DNA of 64,000 nt, taken from assembly GCF_002746455.1 (NCBI RefSeq), contig NZ_NWUW01000001.1:372001-436000 (forward strand). Direction: 5' to 3'. This DNA comes from Bacillus fungorum (lineage in GTDB: Bacteria; Bacillota; Bacilli; Bacillales; Bacillaceae_G). This document shows positions 51,352 through 57,362 of the stretch, piece by piece. Within the stretch, counting starts at the first letter, position 1, and every line of letters starts with the position of its first letter. A program made the translations under genes and the position numbers. The notes under the pieces are model-generated. The model made no database searches. It was not told where the DNA came from and saw only the letters and a list, made by a program, of their open reading frames with translations.

Positions 51352-51501
51352 ATGGAGGAATTGACAAAGGACCCTGGTGGTCACAGAGTAGATGATCCTG
51401 GTGTAGGTTGGCATAACGAACCAGGCGGTGGCGGTTGGAAATATGACGAAGATCCAGGAACAGGGTGGAAACCAATTTATGGTCCGGGGACAGGTGTATA
51501 A
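51352..51501 (+). CDS. DPG-repeat mini-protein 1 (49 residues)
   Basis: Strong ribosome site (aaggagggg) before ATG 51352. The 49-residue product contains five spaced x-Pro-Gly units: DPGGH, DPGVG, EPGGGG, DPGTG and a C-terminal GPGTGV, separated by short segments with Trp, Tyr and charged residues. No signal peptide, membrane helix or cysteine. I recognise no family. First of four tandem mini-genes directed away from the integrase. Confidence 0.7.
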   Translation: MEELTKDPGGHRVDDPGVGWHNEPGGGGWKYDEDPGTGWKPIYGPGTGV

Positions 51502-51522
51502 AAGAAAGGGGAGAGTGAGATT

Positions 51523-51687
51523 ATGAAAAGCTACATAAAAGACCCAGGAGGTTCAAAGGTAATTTCTGATCCAGGAGGAGCAGGTGGAAGTCCATTAGTA
51601 CTTGATCCAGGTAATGGGGGCGCAGGATTAAAAATAGAACCAGGTGGTGGAGGTTTAAAAAATAATACTGATCCAGGAGGATGGTAA
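51523..51687 (+). CDS. DPG-repeat mini-protein 2 (54 residues)
   Basis: ATG 51523 with ribosome site aaaggggag, 22 bases after mini-gene 1. The 54 residues carry KDPGG, SDPGGAGG, LDPGNGG, EPGGGG and a final DPGGW: five repeats in which only two to six residues separate Gly-rich cores. No cysteine, and the beginning (MKSYIKDPGG) is not a secretion signal. Same architecture as its neighbours. Confidence 0.7.
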   Translation: MKSYIKDPGGSKVISDPGGAGGSPLVLDPGNGGAGLKIEPGGGGLKNNTDPGGW

Positions 51688-51689
51688 TT

Positions 51690-51848
51690 ATGTTATTACA
51701 CTCTAAAGAATCACAGAAACCTGGTACAGGATGGAAGTTATACGATCCGGGGACAGGAGTGGGTATTTTCGATCCAGGATCAGGCGGGGGATATACAACT
51801 GATCCAGGTGGTGGATGGCGAAAAGAACAGGGAGGTTTAAGAAAATGA
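51690..51848 (+). CDS. DPG-repeat mini-protein 3 (52 residues)
   Basis: ATG 51690 lies two bases after the previous stop, with its ribosome site (ccaggagg) inside mini-gene 2. The product has KPGTGW, YDPGTGVG, FDPGSGGG, TDPGGGW and a basic tail (RKEQGGLRK). Its TGA overlaps the next ATG (ATGA). Coupling of all four genes in one operon is therefore likely. Confidence 0.68.
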   Translation: MLLHSKESQKPGTGWKLYDPGTGVGIFDPGSGGGYTTDPGGGWRKEQGGLRK

Positions 51849-52006
51849 AAATAGATAACTTTGATCCAGGCGGTTTAGGTGGAAGTCAATTGAGGTATGA
51901 CCCAAATCTGTGTGGAGGGGATTGGAAAGATCCAGGTGGCGGAATGGGTATGTATGATCCTGGGGCAGGTGGAGGATACATAAAAGATCCAGGCACAGGA
52001 ATATAA
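51845..52006 (+). CDS. DPG-repeat mini-protein 4 (53 residues)
   Basis: ATG 51845 overlaps the stop of mini-gene 3, with ribosome site gggagg upstream. Repeats are FDPGGLGG, YDPNLCGG, KDPGGG, YDPGAGGG and a C-terminal KDPGTGI. The C-terminal DPGTG is the closest of the cluster to the AimP-like tail DPGTH encoded at 54026-54160. A terminator follows directly. Confidence 0.7.
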   Translation: MKIDNFDPGGLGGSQLRYDPNLCGGDWKDPGGGMGMYDPGAGGGYIKDPGTGI

Positions 52007-52010
52007 AAAA

Positions 52011-52035
52011 AGAGAGCTAAGTGCTCTCTTTTTTT
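52011..52035 (+). terminator. Terminator of the DPG-repeat operon
   Basis: Stem agagagc/gctctct with 5-base loop followed by TTTTTTT, five bases after the last stop codon. Confidence 0.85.
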
Positions 52036-52096
52036 GTTGATAAAAATTTGTTAATTTTTATCGTTGTGATTGGAAATGTTTTCTACTACAATCGAC

Positions 52097-52441
52097 TCAT
52101 AACAGCTCGTTATGAGTTTTAAGGAACTTTGCATATAAAACGAGTTGTTTACAGAATTGCTCTCGTTGAGATTCATCCAGGCCTGCGAAAACCGTTTGAA
52201 TTTCATCGAGGGCATTTGCTATGTTCTTTTCATGTGGTGTGCTCGTTCTACCCATTAACGCATCAACAGAAACACCTAAATATGTTGCAATGCGATCGAG
52301 AGTGTCGAGGTCAGGTTGATTATAGTTAATTTCTAAATTGCCAACTTGACTACGACTTAACTGCACTTTTTCACCGAACTCTGATTGAGTAAGGGAACGA
52401 CTTGATCTAAACTTTTTTAAATTTTCTCCAAATGTATTCAT
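52097..52441 (-). CDS. XRE-family phage repressor, probably leaderless
   Basis: A 114-residue protein with an N-terminal helix-turn-helix (about 5-60: SLTQSEFGEKVQLSRSQVGNLE, then LDTLDRIATYLGVSVDALMG) and a short helical C-terminal oligomerisation region. No ribosome site precedes the ATG. Instead TATACT lies six bases upstream, so transcription would start at or next to the ATG, as for other leaderless phage repressors. It is probably a lysogeny repressor or integrase-module regulator. It lacks a LexA-like autocleavage domain. Confidence 0.8.
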   Translation of the reverse strand: MNTFGENLKKFRSSRSLTQSEFGEKVQLSRSQVGNLEINYNQPDLDTLDRIATYLGVSVDALMGRTSTPHEKNIANALDEIQTVFAGLDESQREQFCKQLVLYAKFLKTHNELL

Positions 52442-52447
52442 AGTTTT

Positions 52448-52453
52448 AGTATA
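52448..52453 (-). promoter_or_regulatory. -10 box giving a leaderless repressor mRNA
   Basis: Minus-strand TATACT followed by aaaact and then the repressor ATG. The +1 would fall at the start codon. Confidence 0.5.
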
Positions 52454-52685
52454 AATACATGAGAATTTTTAGACTATACATGTCACTAAATTTGTCTTTA
52501 TAATAGTAAATATCACGTAAATTGACATTCGAACAAAAAACATATAGAACAAACGTTCTTTTGGTGGTAAAATATTCTTAATGAAAAATAGAATTTTTGA
52601 AAAAAACTTTCTCAACATGATTTGACCATAATCAGGACGAACATTCTAAATCTTATGATAAACTGAATTTAGCGAAAGAAGGAAT
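52454..52685. other. Immunity-region intergenic segment
   Basis: No gene supported. It holds a partial dyad tttag...ctaaa at 52470-52492 (possible repressor operator), a TTGACA at 52522-52527 on the plus strand, and a LexA-type box. Confidence 0.4.
52546..52559. promoter_or_regulatory. LexA/DinR-type SOS box
   Basis: AGAACAAACGTTCT matches the Bacillus SOS consensus CGAACRNRYGTTYG at 12 of 14 positions. It overlaps the -10 position expected for the plus-strand TTGACA at 52522, so a damage-inducible promoter reading toward aimR is possible. Confidence 0.55.
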
Positions 52686-52784
52686 AAAAAAAGACCCACG
52701 GTGTTATAGATGTGAGGCCACACAGCTATAACATTTAACCCTAGCCTAGATAGGGAAAGTTTCCATGAGTCAGTACATAGTATA
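52686..52784 (-). ncRNA. Predicted minus-strand phage small RNA, about 87 nt
   Basis: An extended -10 (TGCTATACT on the minus strand, hexamer at 52779-52784) would start RNA near 52772. The transcript folds as a three-way junction: outer stem gactcatgg/ccgtgggtc, inner hairpins ccctat...aggg and tgttatag...ctataaca. It ends in TTTTTTT (52686-52692), so the outer stem doubles as a terminator. It is divergent from aimR. Function unknown. Confidence 0.5.
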
Positions 52785-52878
52785 GCATACTTCATAAGTG
52801 TAAAGAAAATTATGATTCATTTTCCTATTGAGAAAAAAGGGATATGTTTTGGGTTCTGATTTGGGAGGGAATTTTAGA

Positions 52879-54024
52879 ATGAAGAGCTTTATCAAGAACT
52901 TACAGGAGCATATCAATTATCTTAAGTTGGATGTTGGTACATTAGCTAAAAAAGCAGAGATTGATAGAACTAATCTTAATAGGATTTTAAATGGGAAAAT
53001 TAAAGAAATGAAGTTGGAGTCATTCTTATTAATTGCTCCCGACTTGTATCCAAATTGGAAGGAACGTAGAAAGAAAATTAGAGAATTTATATTGCTTTGC
53101 CAGAGTGATTTAAACATAAAAAAGGCACTGTCTTACTGCCAAACAGTCGGTGAGTATCAATTAATGAAAAAATTAATTAAAAAACATATTAGCAGCGATA
53201 AAAAAGGGAAAATAAACAAATATCTACATTTGTATGATTTATATAATCAAAGAAATTTGAACAAATTAGAAGGAGAAGAATTGCAAAGGAAATTAGATGA
53301 ATTACCATACTCTAAAAATGTAGACTATCAAATAATAGTAGACATGTTACATGGGTTTGCGCTGTATGATAGTAGTAATTTCATGGCTATGGTCCCGTAT
53401 TCTAAAAAGATCGATCAAAACTTACCATTAGTAGAGAATGCATTTATAAAAAAACATTTGGATTTGCAACATGATGATCGTAAGTCTCATATTAATTTGT
53501 TTAGTAATAAAATAAAAGAATGCAGGGACATTTGTAATAGTATAATAAAATCCGCTCCGGAAGATTCAGTTATAAAGGCTAAATCGTTGAGTTGCTTAGG
53601 GGAGTCTTTTATACTTGAAAATCCTTTTCAAGCGGAAACGTACTTTTTGGAAAGCCTAAAATTAATAAAAAGCTTAGGTATTACTACTTATAGTAGAATG
53701 TATCGTGCAGTTCATAGCACATTAGCTTTTTTGCGAATTGAGTATGGAATAAATGTAGATAAAATAGATTGGGATTTTGTAGGAGAAGCGGAAAAAGCTT
53801 TCTTTGATGCTAAATTTGGTTCAGGAGTTAAAGCTAGAGCTTATTTTGAAGACTTAAAAAAACAAGGAAAAACTTTGTCCGCATTTAAATTATATTATTT
53901 ATTTTTTGTAGATAGAAATGATATAATGGTTCTCAAAGAGGCTTTAGAAAAATTCGCTAATAATGGGAATGTATTCTATTCAAATTTGGTAACACGTCTT
54001 TTAATTAAAGAGGGAGTGAAGTAG
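52879..54024 (+). CDS. aimR: AimR-like arbitrium receptor/transcription factor
   Basis: A 381-residue protein with an N-terminal helix-turn-helix (about 18-45, GTLAKKAEIDRTNLNRILNG) followed by an all-helical TPR-like region to the end. Size, domain order and the downstream signal-peptide gene match AimR receptors of arbitrium phages. Those activate aimX until the peptide binds and lysogeny is chosen. ATG 52879 was chosen over an earlier frame start because gggaggg lies about 9 bases upstream. AT-rich codons differ from the host genes. A Rap/PlcR-type plasmid regulator is the alternative. Confidence 0.78.
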   Translation: MKSFIKNLQEHINYLKLDVGTLAKKAEIDRTNLNRILNGKIKEMKLESFLLIAPDLYPNWKERRKKIREFILLCQSDLNIKKALSYCQTVGEYQLMKKLIKKHISSDKKGKINKYLHLYDLYNQRNLNKLEGEELQRKLDELPYSKNVDYQIIVDMLHGFALYDSSNFMAMVPYSKKIDQNLPLVENAFIKKHLDLQHDDRKSHINLFSNKIKECRDICNSIIKSAPEDSVIKAKSLSCLGESFILENPFQAETYFLESLKLIKSLGITTYSRMYRAVHSTLAFLRIEYGINVDKIDWDFVGEAEKAFFDAKFGSGVKARAYFEDLKKQGKTLSAFKLYYLFFVDRNDIMVLKEALEKFANNGNVFYSNLVTRLLIKEGVK

Positions 54025-54025
54025 G

Positions 54026-54160
54026 TTGAAAAAAGTTATTCTTACAATGATATGTGTTTTAGGACTACTAGGAGTAGTTGAACAAAACAAATATACTTCA
54101 CAAGCACATTCAAGTAAAGTAGAAACTACATATCTAATGGTTGATCCAGGAACTCATTAG
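54026..54160 (+). CDS. aimP: AimP-like secreted pre-peptide ending VDPGTH
   Basis: Starts at TTG one base after the aimR stop, with gggag upstream. The 44-residue product has KK then a hydrophobic signal core (VILTMICVLGLLGVV), a hydrophilic pro-region with a plausible cleavage site (SQA/H at 27/28), and a C-terminal LMVDPGTH. By analogy with AimP, the last six residues (VDPGTH) would be released as the signal, imported by Opp and bound by AimR. The exact mature ends are inferred. It is followed by a terminator. Confidence 0.72.
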   Translation: MKKVILTMICVLGLLGVVEQNKYTSQAHSSKVETTYLMVDPGTH

Positions 54161-54180
54161 AAATTTATAAATTATTTTTC

Positions 54181-54212
54181 AAGACGCTACTACTAAGTAG
54201 CGTCTTGAGTGC
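54181..54212 (+). terminator. Terminator after aimP
   Basis: Stem caagacgctact / agtagcgtcttg, with GAGTGCTTTTT after it. Confidence 0.75.
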
Positions 54213-54225
54213 TTTTTAAGGGGTA

Positions 54226-54255
54226 TGCATTTTTGAAAAACGTTACAAAAATGCA
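54226..54255. promoter_or_regulatory. Candidate AimR operator (10-bp inverted repeat)
   Basis: TGCATTTTTG and CAAAAATGCA are perfect inverted arms around a 10-base spacer. The site lies between the aimP terminator and the next gene, where AimR binds upstream of aimX in known arbitrium loci. Confidence 0.5.
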
Positions 54256-54302
54256 CAGTTTGTTAAAAAAATCACATAATTATTGGGATGGAGGAGTTCG
54301 TA

Positions 54303-54485
54303 TTGTTAATAAGTGGCGAAGAAAAAATAAAATCCATGATTAAATATTTATTAGGGGATAAAGTCTCAGAAAATGACACTCTTCATGCTTTGAAAGAAAT
54401 ACATAAACAAGGATTCATTACTGATAATGAATTAAGTGAAGTCATGCAGCAAATGGAACCAAAAAAAGGACTAGCCTCATGCTAA
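54303..54485 (+). CDS. Small protein at the aimX position
   Basis: A 60-residue helical acidic protein (MLISGEEKIKSMIKYLLGDK start). TTG 54303 was preferred because ggaggag lies 8 bases upstream; the ATG at 54288 is part of that ribosome site. It contains LHALKEIHKQGFITDNELSEVM, a short helix-turn-helix-like or SHOCT-like tail. Position after aimR-aimP and the inverted repeat suggests it is the regulated aimX-equivalent. There is no sequence evidence for that role. Confidence 0.55.
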   Translation: MLISGEEKIKSMIKYLLGDKVSENDTLHALKEIHKQGFITDNELSEVMQQMEPKKGLASC

Positions 54486-54498
54486 TCCTTTTTTTCTT
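54462..54498. terminator. Bidirectional terminator at the aimX-position gene
   Basis: Stem aaaaaggactagc / gctaatccttttt overlaps the ends of two converging genes. Confidence 0.75.
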
Positions 54499-54838
54499 GT
54501 TTTAACATTCTTTGGATAGCTACTTCTAAAAGCGCTTTGACGCTTTCGATTTCCTCAGGAGACAGCTTTCTTCCATCCCAATGCAATTCATCACTTTCAA
54601 ATATTTCTTTTATATTATTGCTACTTTTAATGGAATTATCGCTTTTCCCGAATAAGTAATCAATGGGAACATTGAAGAAATCAGCTAATTTTTCAATGTT
54701 CTCACGTGAGGGGATTTTTGTCCCTTTTTCATATTTGGAAATAGTTTGCTTGCTCACACCAATATTTTCGCCTATTTTTTCTTGTGTTAGTTTTCGTTCT
54801 TTTCTTAACTCGAATATTCTCTCCCCTATGATATTCAT
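54482..54838 (-). CDS. CI-like XRE repressor of the early region
   Basis: A 118-residue repressor: helix-turn-helix at about 5-60 (KLTQEKIGENIGVSKQTISKYE, then IEKLADFFNVPIDYLFG) and a C-terminal helical domain with LSPEEIESVKALLEVAIQ. Ribosome site aaaggatg. It is divergent from the Cro-like gene across a region containing two copies of a 17-bp operator. No peptidase domain, so induction must be by antirepressor, ImmA-like protease or transcriptional control. Confidence 0.85.
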   Translation of the reverse strand: MNIIGERIFELRKERKLTQEKIGENIGVSKQTISKYEKGTKIPSRENIEKLADFFNVPIDYLFGKSDNSIKSSNNIKEIFESDELHWDGRKLSPEEIESVKALLEVAIQRMLKQEKKD

Positions 54839-54895
54839 CTATAACATCCTTTCGCGCTACTTGTAAAAAAGTATCTAGTTTAAATGTAACAATGA

Positions 54896-54912
54896 GTAGC
54901 CCTAATGGCAAC
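54896..54912. promoter_or_regulatory. Repressor operator O1
   Basis: GTAGCCCTAATGGCAAC, an imperfect dyad. It differs at one base from the reverse complement of O2. Confidence 0.7.
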
Positions 54913-54946
54913 GTAAAAATAAAAAATAAATTTTTGAAAATAAAAA

Positions 54947-54963
54947 GTTGCCTTTAGGGCTAC
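54947..54963. promoter_or_regulatory. Repressor operator O2 overlapping the early promoter
   Basis: GTTGCCTTTAGGGCTAC. The -35-like TTGCCT lies within it and TATACT follows 17 bases later at 54971-54976, upstream of the Cro-like gene. Occupancy would block this promoter. Confidence 0.7.
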
Positions 54964-55006
54964 TTTTGGTTATACTAAGTTTAGAAGTTGAAGGTGGTGA
55001 CTTAAA

Positions 55007-55201
55007 ATGCTAAATACACAACGAATTAAATCTCTAAGACAAAAAAATGGTTATTCTTTAGAATACGTTTCAAAGGCTTTAGGTCTGAAATTCAAACGTT
55101 CTTATCATAACGTTGAAAAAGGAGAATCAGGATTATCAGTAGAGAAACTAAAAAAACTTTCGGAACTTTATGGTGTATCGATCAGTGATCTAATAAAGTG
55201 A
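55007..55201 (+). CDS. Cro-like XRE DNA-binding protein
   Basis: A 64-residue single helix-turn-helix protein (QRIKSLRQKNGYSLEYVSKAL ... LSELYGVSISDLIK) with ribosome site aaggtggtg. Size and place, first gene of the rightward early operon opposite the repressor, make it the Cro equivalent. Confidence 0.8.
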   Translation: MLNTQRIKSLRQKNGYSLEYVSKALGLKFKRSYHNVEKGESGLSVEKLKKLSELYGVSISDLIK

Positions 55202-55224
55202 GAGAGATTTTTTTTACAACTTAA

Positions 55225-55241
55225 GTCGCCTTTAAGGCTAC
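55225..55241. promoter_or_regulatory. Repressor operator O3
   Basis: GTCGCCTTTAAGGCTAC, two mismatches to O2 and the most symmetric of the three. It lies between the Cro-like gene and the excisionase-like gene. Confidence 0.65.
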
Positions 55242-55309
55242 AATCGAGACGACGTTATAAGATAGTGTATCCATATTTAAACTTAAAAAAATGATTGGAG
55301 TGAAAAAAC

Positions 55310-55510
55310 ATGTACCAAATTAAACAACTACCATTTTCACTGAAAGCGGAGGATGTACAGGAATTCTTAAATATTTCTCGATCAGCCGCATACGCACTTA
55401 TGAAGAGAAAGGACTTCCCAACAATTGTAATTGGAAAAAGCAAACGCGTTAAAGCGGAAGACTTTCTTAAATGGGTAGAAGCACAAAAGGTGGGAACAAA
55501 TGCTAGTTAA
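55310..55510 (+). CDS. Excisionase-family helix-turn-helix protein
   Basis: A 66-residue MerR/excisionase-type winged-helix protein (LKAEDVQEFLNISRSAAYAL near 11-30, IGKSKRVKAEDFLKWVEAQ near 42-60). Such proteins act as Xis or early regulators by bending DNA. Ribosome site ggagtg. Given an integrase far to the left, an Xis role is possible but not shown. Confidence 0.75.
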   Translation: MYQIKQLPFSLKAEDVQEFLNISRSAAYALMKRKDFPTIVIGKSKRVKAEDFLKWVEAQKVGTNAS

Positions 55511-55566
55511 AATAGAATTTCAGGTTTTTAACAAAATTACCGTTTGATAAATAAGGAGGTGATCTA

Positions 55567-55758
55567 GTGGAAGATACAACATCATTAGTAGCATTCGCAA
55601 TGTTTATCGCATTTAGTGTGTTGCTACTCTACATTACTTATGAACCGATAAAAAGATGGGCTTGGAGTGACGTAAAACAAAATAAAAAGACCCACGGCAA
55701 TGGGTCCTTTCAAAAAAAACAAGTTGCTATAAGTATACCACGGAAAACAGGGAAATAG
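55567..55758 (+). CDS. Small single-span membrane protein
   Basis: A 63-residue protein with GTG start and a near-perfect anti-16S ribosome site (aaggaggtgatct). One membrane helix (about 7-24, VAFAMFIAFSVLLLYITY) is followed by a basic, Trp-containing tail. Inside the tail-coding sequence lies a hairpin that is a terminator on the opposite strand. Small membrane peptides with convergent RNAs occur as type I toxins, but this is longer than most. Confidence 0.6.
   Translation: MEDTTSLVAFAMFIAFSVLLLYITYEPIKRWAWSDVKQNKKTHGNGSFQKKQVAISIPRKTGK
55683..55735 (-). ncRNA. Possible short antisense RNA ending inside the membrane-protein gene
   Basis: Minus-strand extended -10 TGGTATACT (about 55731-55739) is followed by the hairpin gaccca/tgggtc and TTTTTATTTT. 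The terminator core ccgtgggtcttttt is the same as in the small RNA at 52686. It would overlap the 3' end of the gene at 55567-55758. Confidence 0.35.
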
Positions 55759-55789
55759 CACATTGGTTTTATGAAAAGGAGTGAAGGCT

Positions 55790-56860
55790 ATGAACAACAA
55801 GGTATTACAAATAGGTCAAATAAATTTCCGTGGCAATGTTATAGATCATGGATGGTTTAAAACACTCACGTTAGATAATGGCAAACCTAATATTGTTGCA
55901 ATTACTATCTTAGGGGAATTCGTTTATTGGTATAAACCTACTGAAGTAAGAAGTGAAGAGTCTAGTCAAGTTCAATACAAGCAAAAGTTCAAGGCAGACA
56001 TGCTCCAAAAAAGTTATCAACAATTAGCCGATTCATTTGGATTTACAAAAAGGCAAGTAAAAGAAGCGTGTGATTTTTTAAAAGAACGTGGTCTTATAAA
56101 AATTGAATTTAGGACGATTGTTGTTAACGGGACAAGGTGCAATAACGTTATGTATGTCGAACCTATACCTGAAATGATTCAAAAAATATCCGTTATGTAT
56201 TGGGGGAATGACACCCCTCCTACTTTAAAACGTAATAGGGCTGTTACATCAGAGAGTAAGAGGGTCTTACGTTCTAAAGGAACACCCTCTTACAACGAAA
56301 CGGAAGAGCCTCTTACATTAGAACGTAAGACAAATACAGAGATTACTACAAATATTACTACAGAGATTACTACAAATATAAATGATGATGATAATGCCGC
56401 TTCAACTCAGAAATTAATTGATCAAGAATTTAAAATCAGTTACAACTTTTTACTTAAAAAGGGTATTCCGTTAAGTGAAATTGCAATACAAGAATTAGGT
56501 GAGTTTTGCGATAGATTCGGTAATGAATTAATTACTCACGCTGTTAATAAAGCAATTGATGAAAATGTACCAAAGTGGAGATATATCCGTAGTATTTTAA
56601 GTAGTTGGGAAAAGGCAAAAGTAAAAACATTAGATGATGTTGCTGTTTTAGATACTCGATTTGAAATGAGTAAGCAAAATAAAAAGCGTACTGGCAAAGG
56701 CTTTGTTAACCGAACTGAAACTGTACCAGATTGGCTTCATCAGCAGGATAAGCCTGAACCAATGCCACAACCGCAGCAAACTCCAAGCGATGATATCGAA
56801 GAAAACAAGAAACGTCTTGATGAGATTTTAAACAAATATAAAAATACTAAGGGGGAGTAA
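55790..56860 (+). CDS. DnaD-like phage replication initiation protein
   Basis: A 356-residue protein with an N-terminal winged-helix region (LQKSYQQLADSFGFTKRQVKEACDFL near 65-90). A low-complexity Thr/Asn linker (about 180-215) follows, then a DnaB_2/DnaD-type helical domain (about 215-290, ending YIRSILSSWEKAKVKTLDD) and a Pro/Gln-rich tail. Such proteins open the origin and help load the helicase. ATG 55790 was chosen (aaaggag upstream). The linker-coding DNA is repetitive and may be the phage origin. Confidence 0.75.
   Translation: MNNKVLQIGQINFRGNVIDHGWFKTLTLDNGKPNIVAITILGEFVYWYKPTEVRSEESSQVQYKQKFKADMLQKSYQQLADSFGFTKRQVKEACDFLKERGLIKIEFRTIVVNGTRCNNVMYVEPIPEMIQKISVMYWGNDTPPTLKRNRAVTSESKRVLRSKGTPSYNETEEPLTLERKTNTEITTNITTEITTNINDDDNAASTQKLIDQEFKISYNFLLKKGIPLSEIAIQELGEFCDRFGNELITHAVNKAIDENVPKWRYIRSILSSWEKAKVKTLDDVAVLDTRFEMSKQNKKRTGKGFVNRTETVPDWLHQQDKPEPMPQPQQTPSDDIEENKKRLDEILNKYKNTKGE
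56265..56380. other. Candidate phage replication origin inside the initiator gene
   Basis: TCTTACGTTCTA (56265-56276) and TAGAACGTAAGA (56319-56330) are a perfect 12-bp inverted pair with further ctcttac copies between. They are followed by an AT-rich tandem repeat of attactacaaat / attactacagag units (56342-56380). Iterons plus AT-rich DNA within the initiator gene are typical of phage origins. Confidence 0.4.
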
Positions 56861-56863
56861 GGT

Positions 56864-57349
56864 ATGAAAAAAGTTCCGGTTGATAAAAAGCGAGCTCTCA
56901 TAGATTTCCTGTTAAGGAACGTCTTATCAAAAGGTGATGAAGGTTATCGCCTTTTATATACATTCAATAAATATGACCATTTCGCAGAGCGAGTTCAATT
57001 TGTAGAAGATGCTAAGGCGTATGCATATGCAATTAAAGTTTCAGAAGAATCTTTAGGGGATAACGAGTTCTTATTTTTTAAACGTGATGAAATTGTTATG
57101 AGTAGTTTCAGTGCATTTGAACATTTTGACGAGAATAGAGAGGACACAATTTACATTCAAATAAATTTCACAGGAAAATACAGCAATAAATTGTATCTGG
57201 AAGTAGTTGAAAATGATGACTGTACATTAACGCCATATCTTAATGAAGAAGATTATGTTGAAATTGATCGATTGCTTAAATACCAACTTATAGATTATGC
57301 ACTTGATACAAAAAATGAAGAAATGTTTCGTGAACTAGTTTCAAATTAA
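56864..57349 (+). CDS. YpiB-like protein (UPF0302 plus IDEAL domain)
   Basis: A 161-residue protein. N-terminal VPVDKKRALIDFLLRNVL and AERVQFVEDAKAYAYAIKVS fit the UPF0302/YpiB domain. The C-terminal EIDRLLKYQLIDYALDTKNEEMFRELV fits the IDEAL domain. Host YpiB is a conserved Bacillus protein of incompletely known function. A phage copy suggests interference with, or replacement of, a host factor. Its gene follows the DnaD-like gene by three bases. Confidence 0.65.
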   Translation: MKKVPVDKKRALIDFLLRNVLSKGDEGYRLLYTFNKYDHFAERVQFVEDAKAYAYAIKVSEESLGDNEFLFFKRDEIVMSSFSAFEHFDENREDTIYIQINFTGKYSNKLYLEVVENDDCTLTPYLNEEDYVEIDRLLKYQLIDYALDTKNEEMFRELVSN

Positions 57350-57362
57350 GGGGGAGTTAATA

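Noticed and set aside
51352..52006. CRISPR-like or iteron DNA repeat array (gatccagg repeats)
   Set aside because: Spacing is irregular and follows codon phase, with ribosome sites and stops between genes, so the repetition is at protein level.
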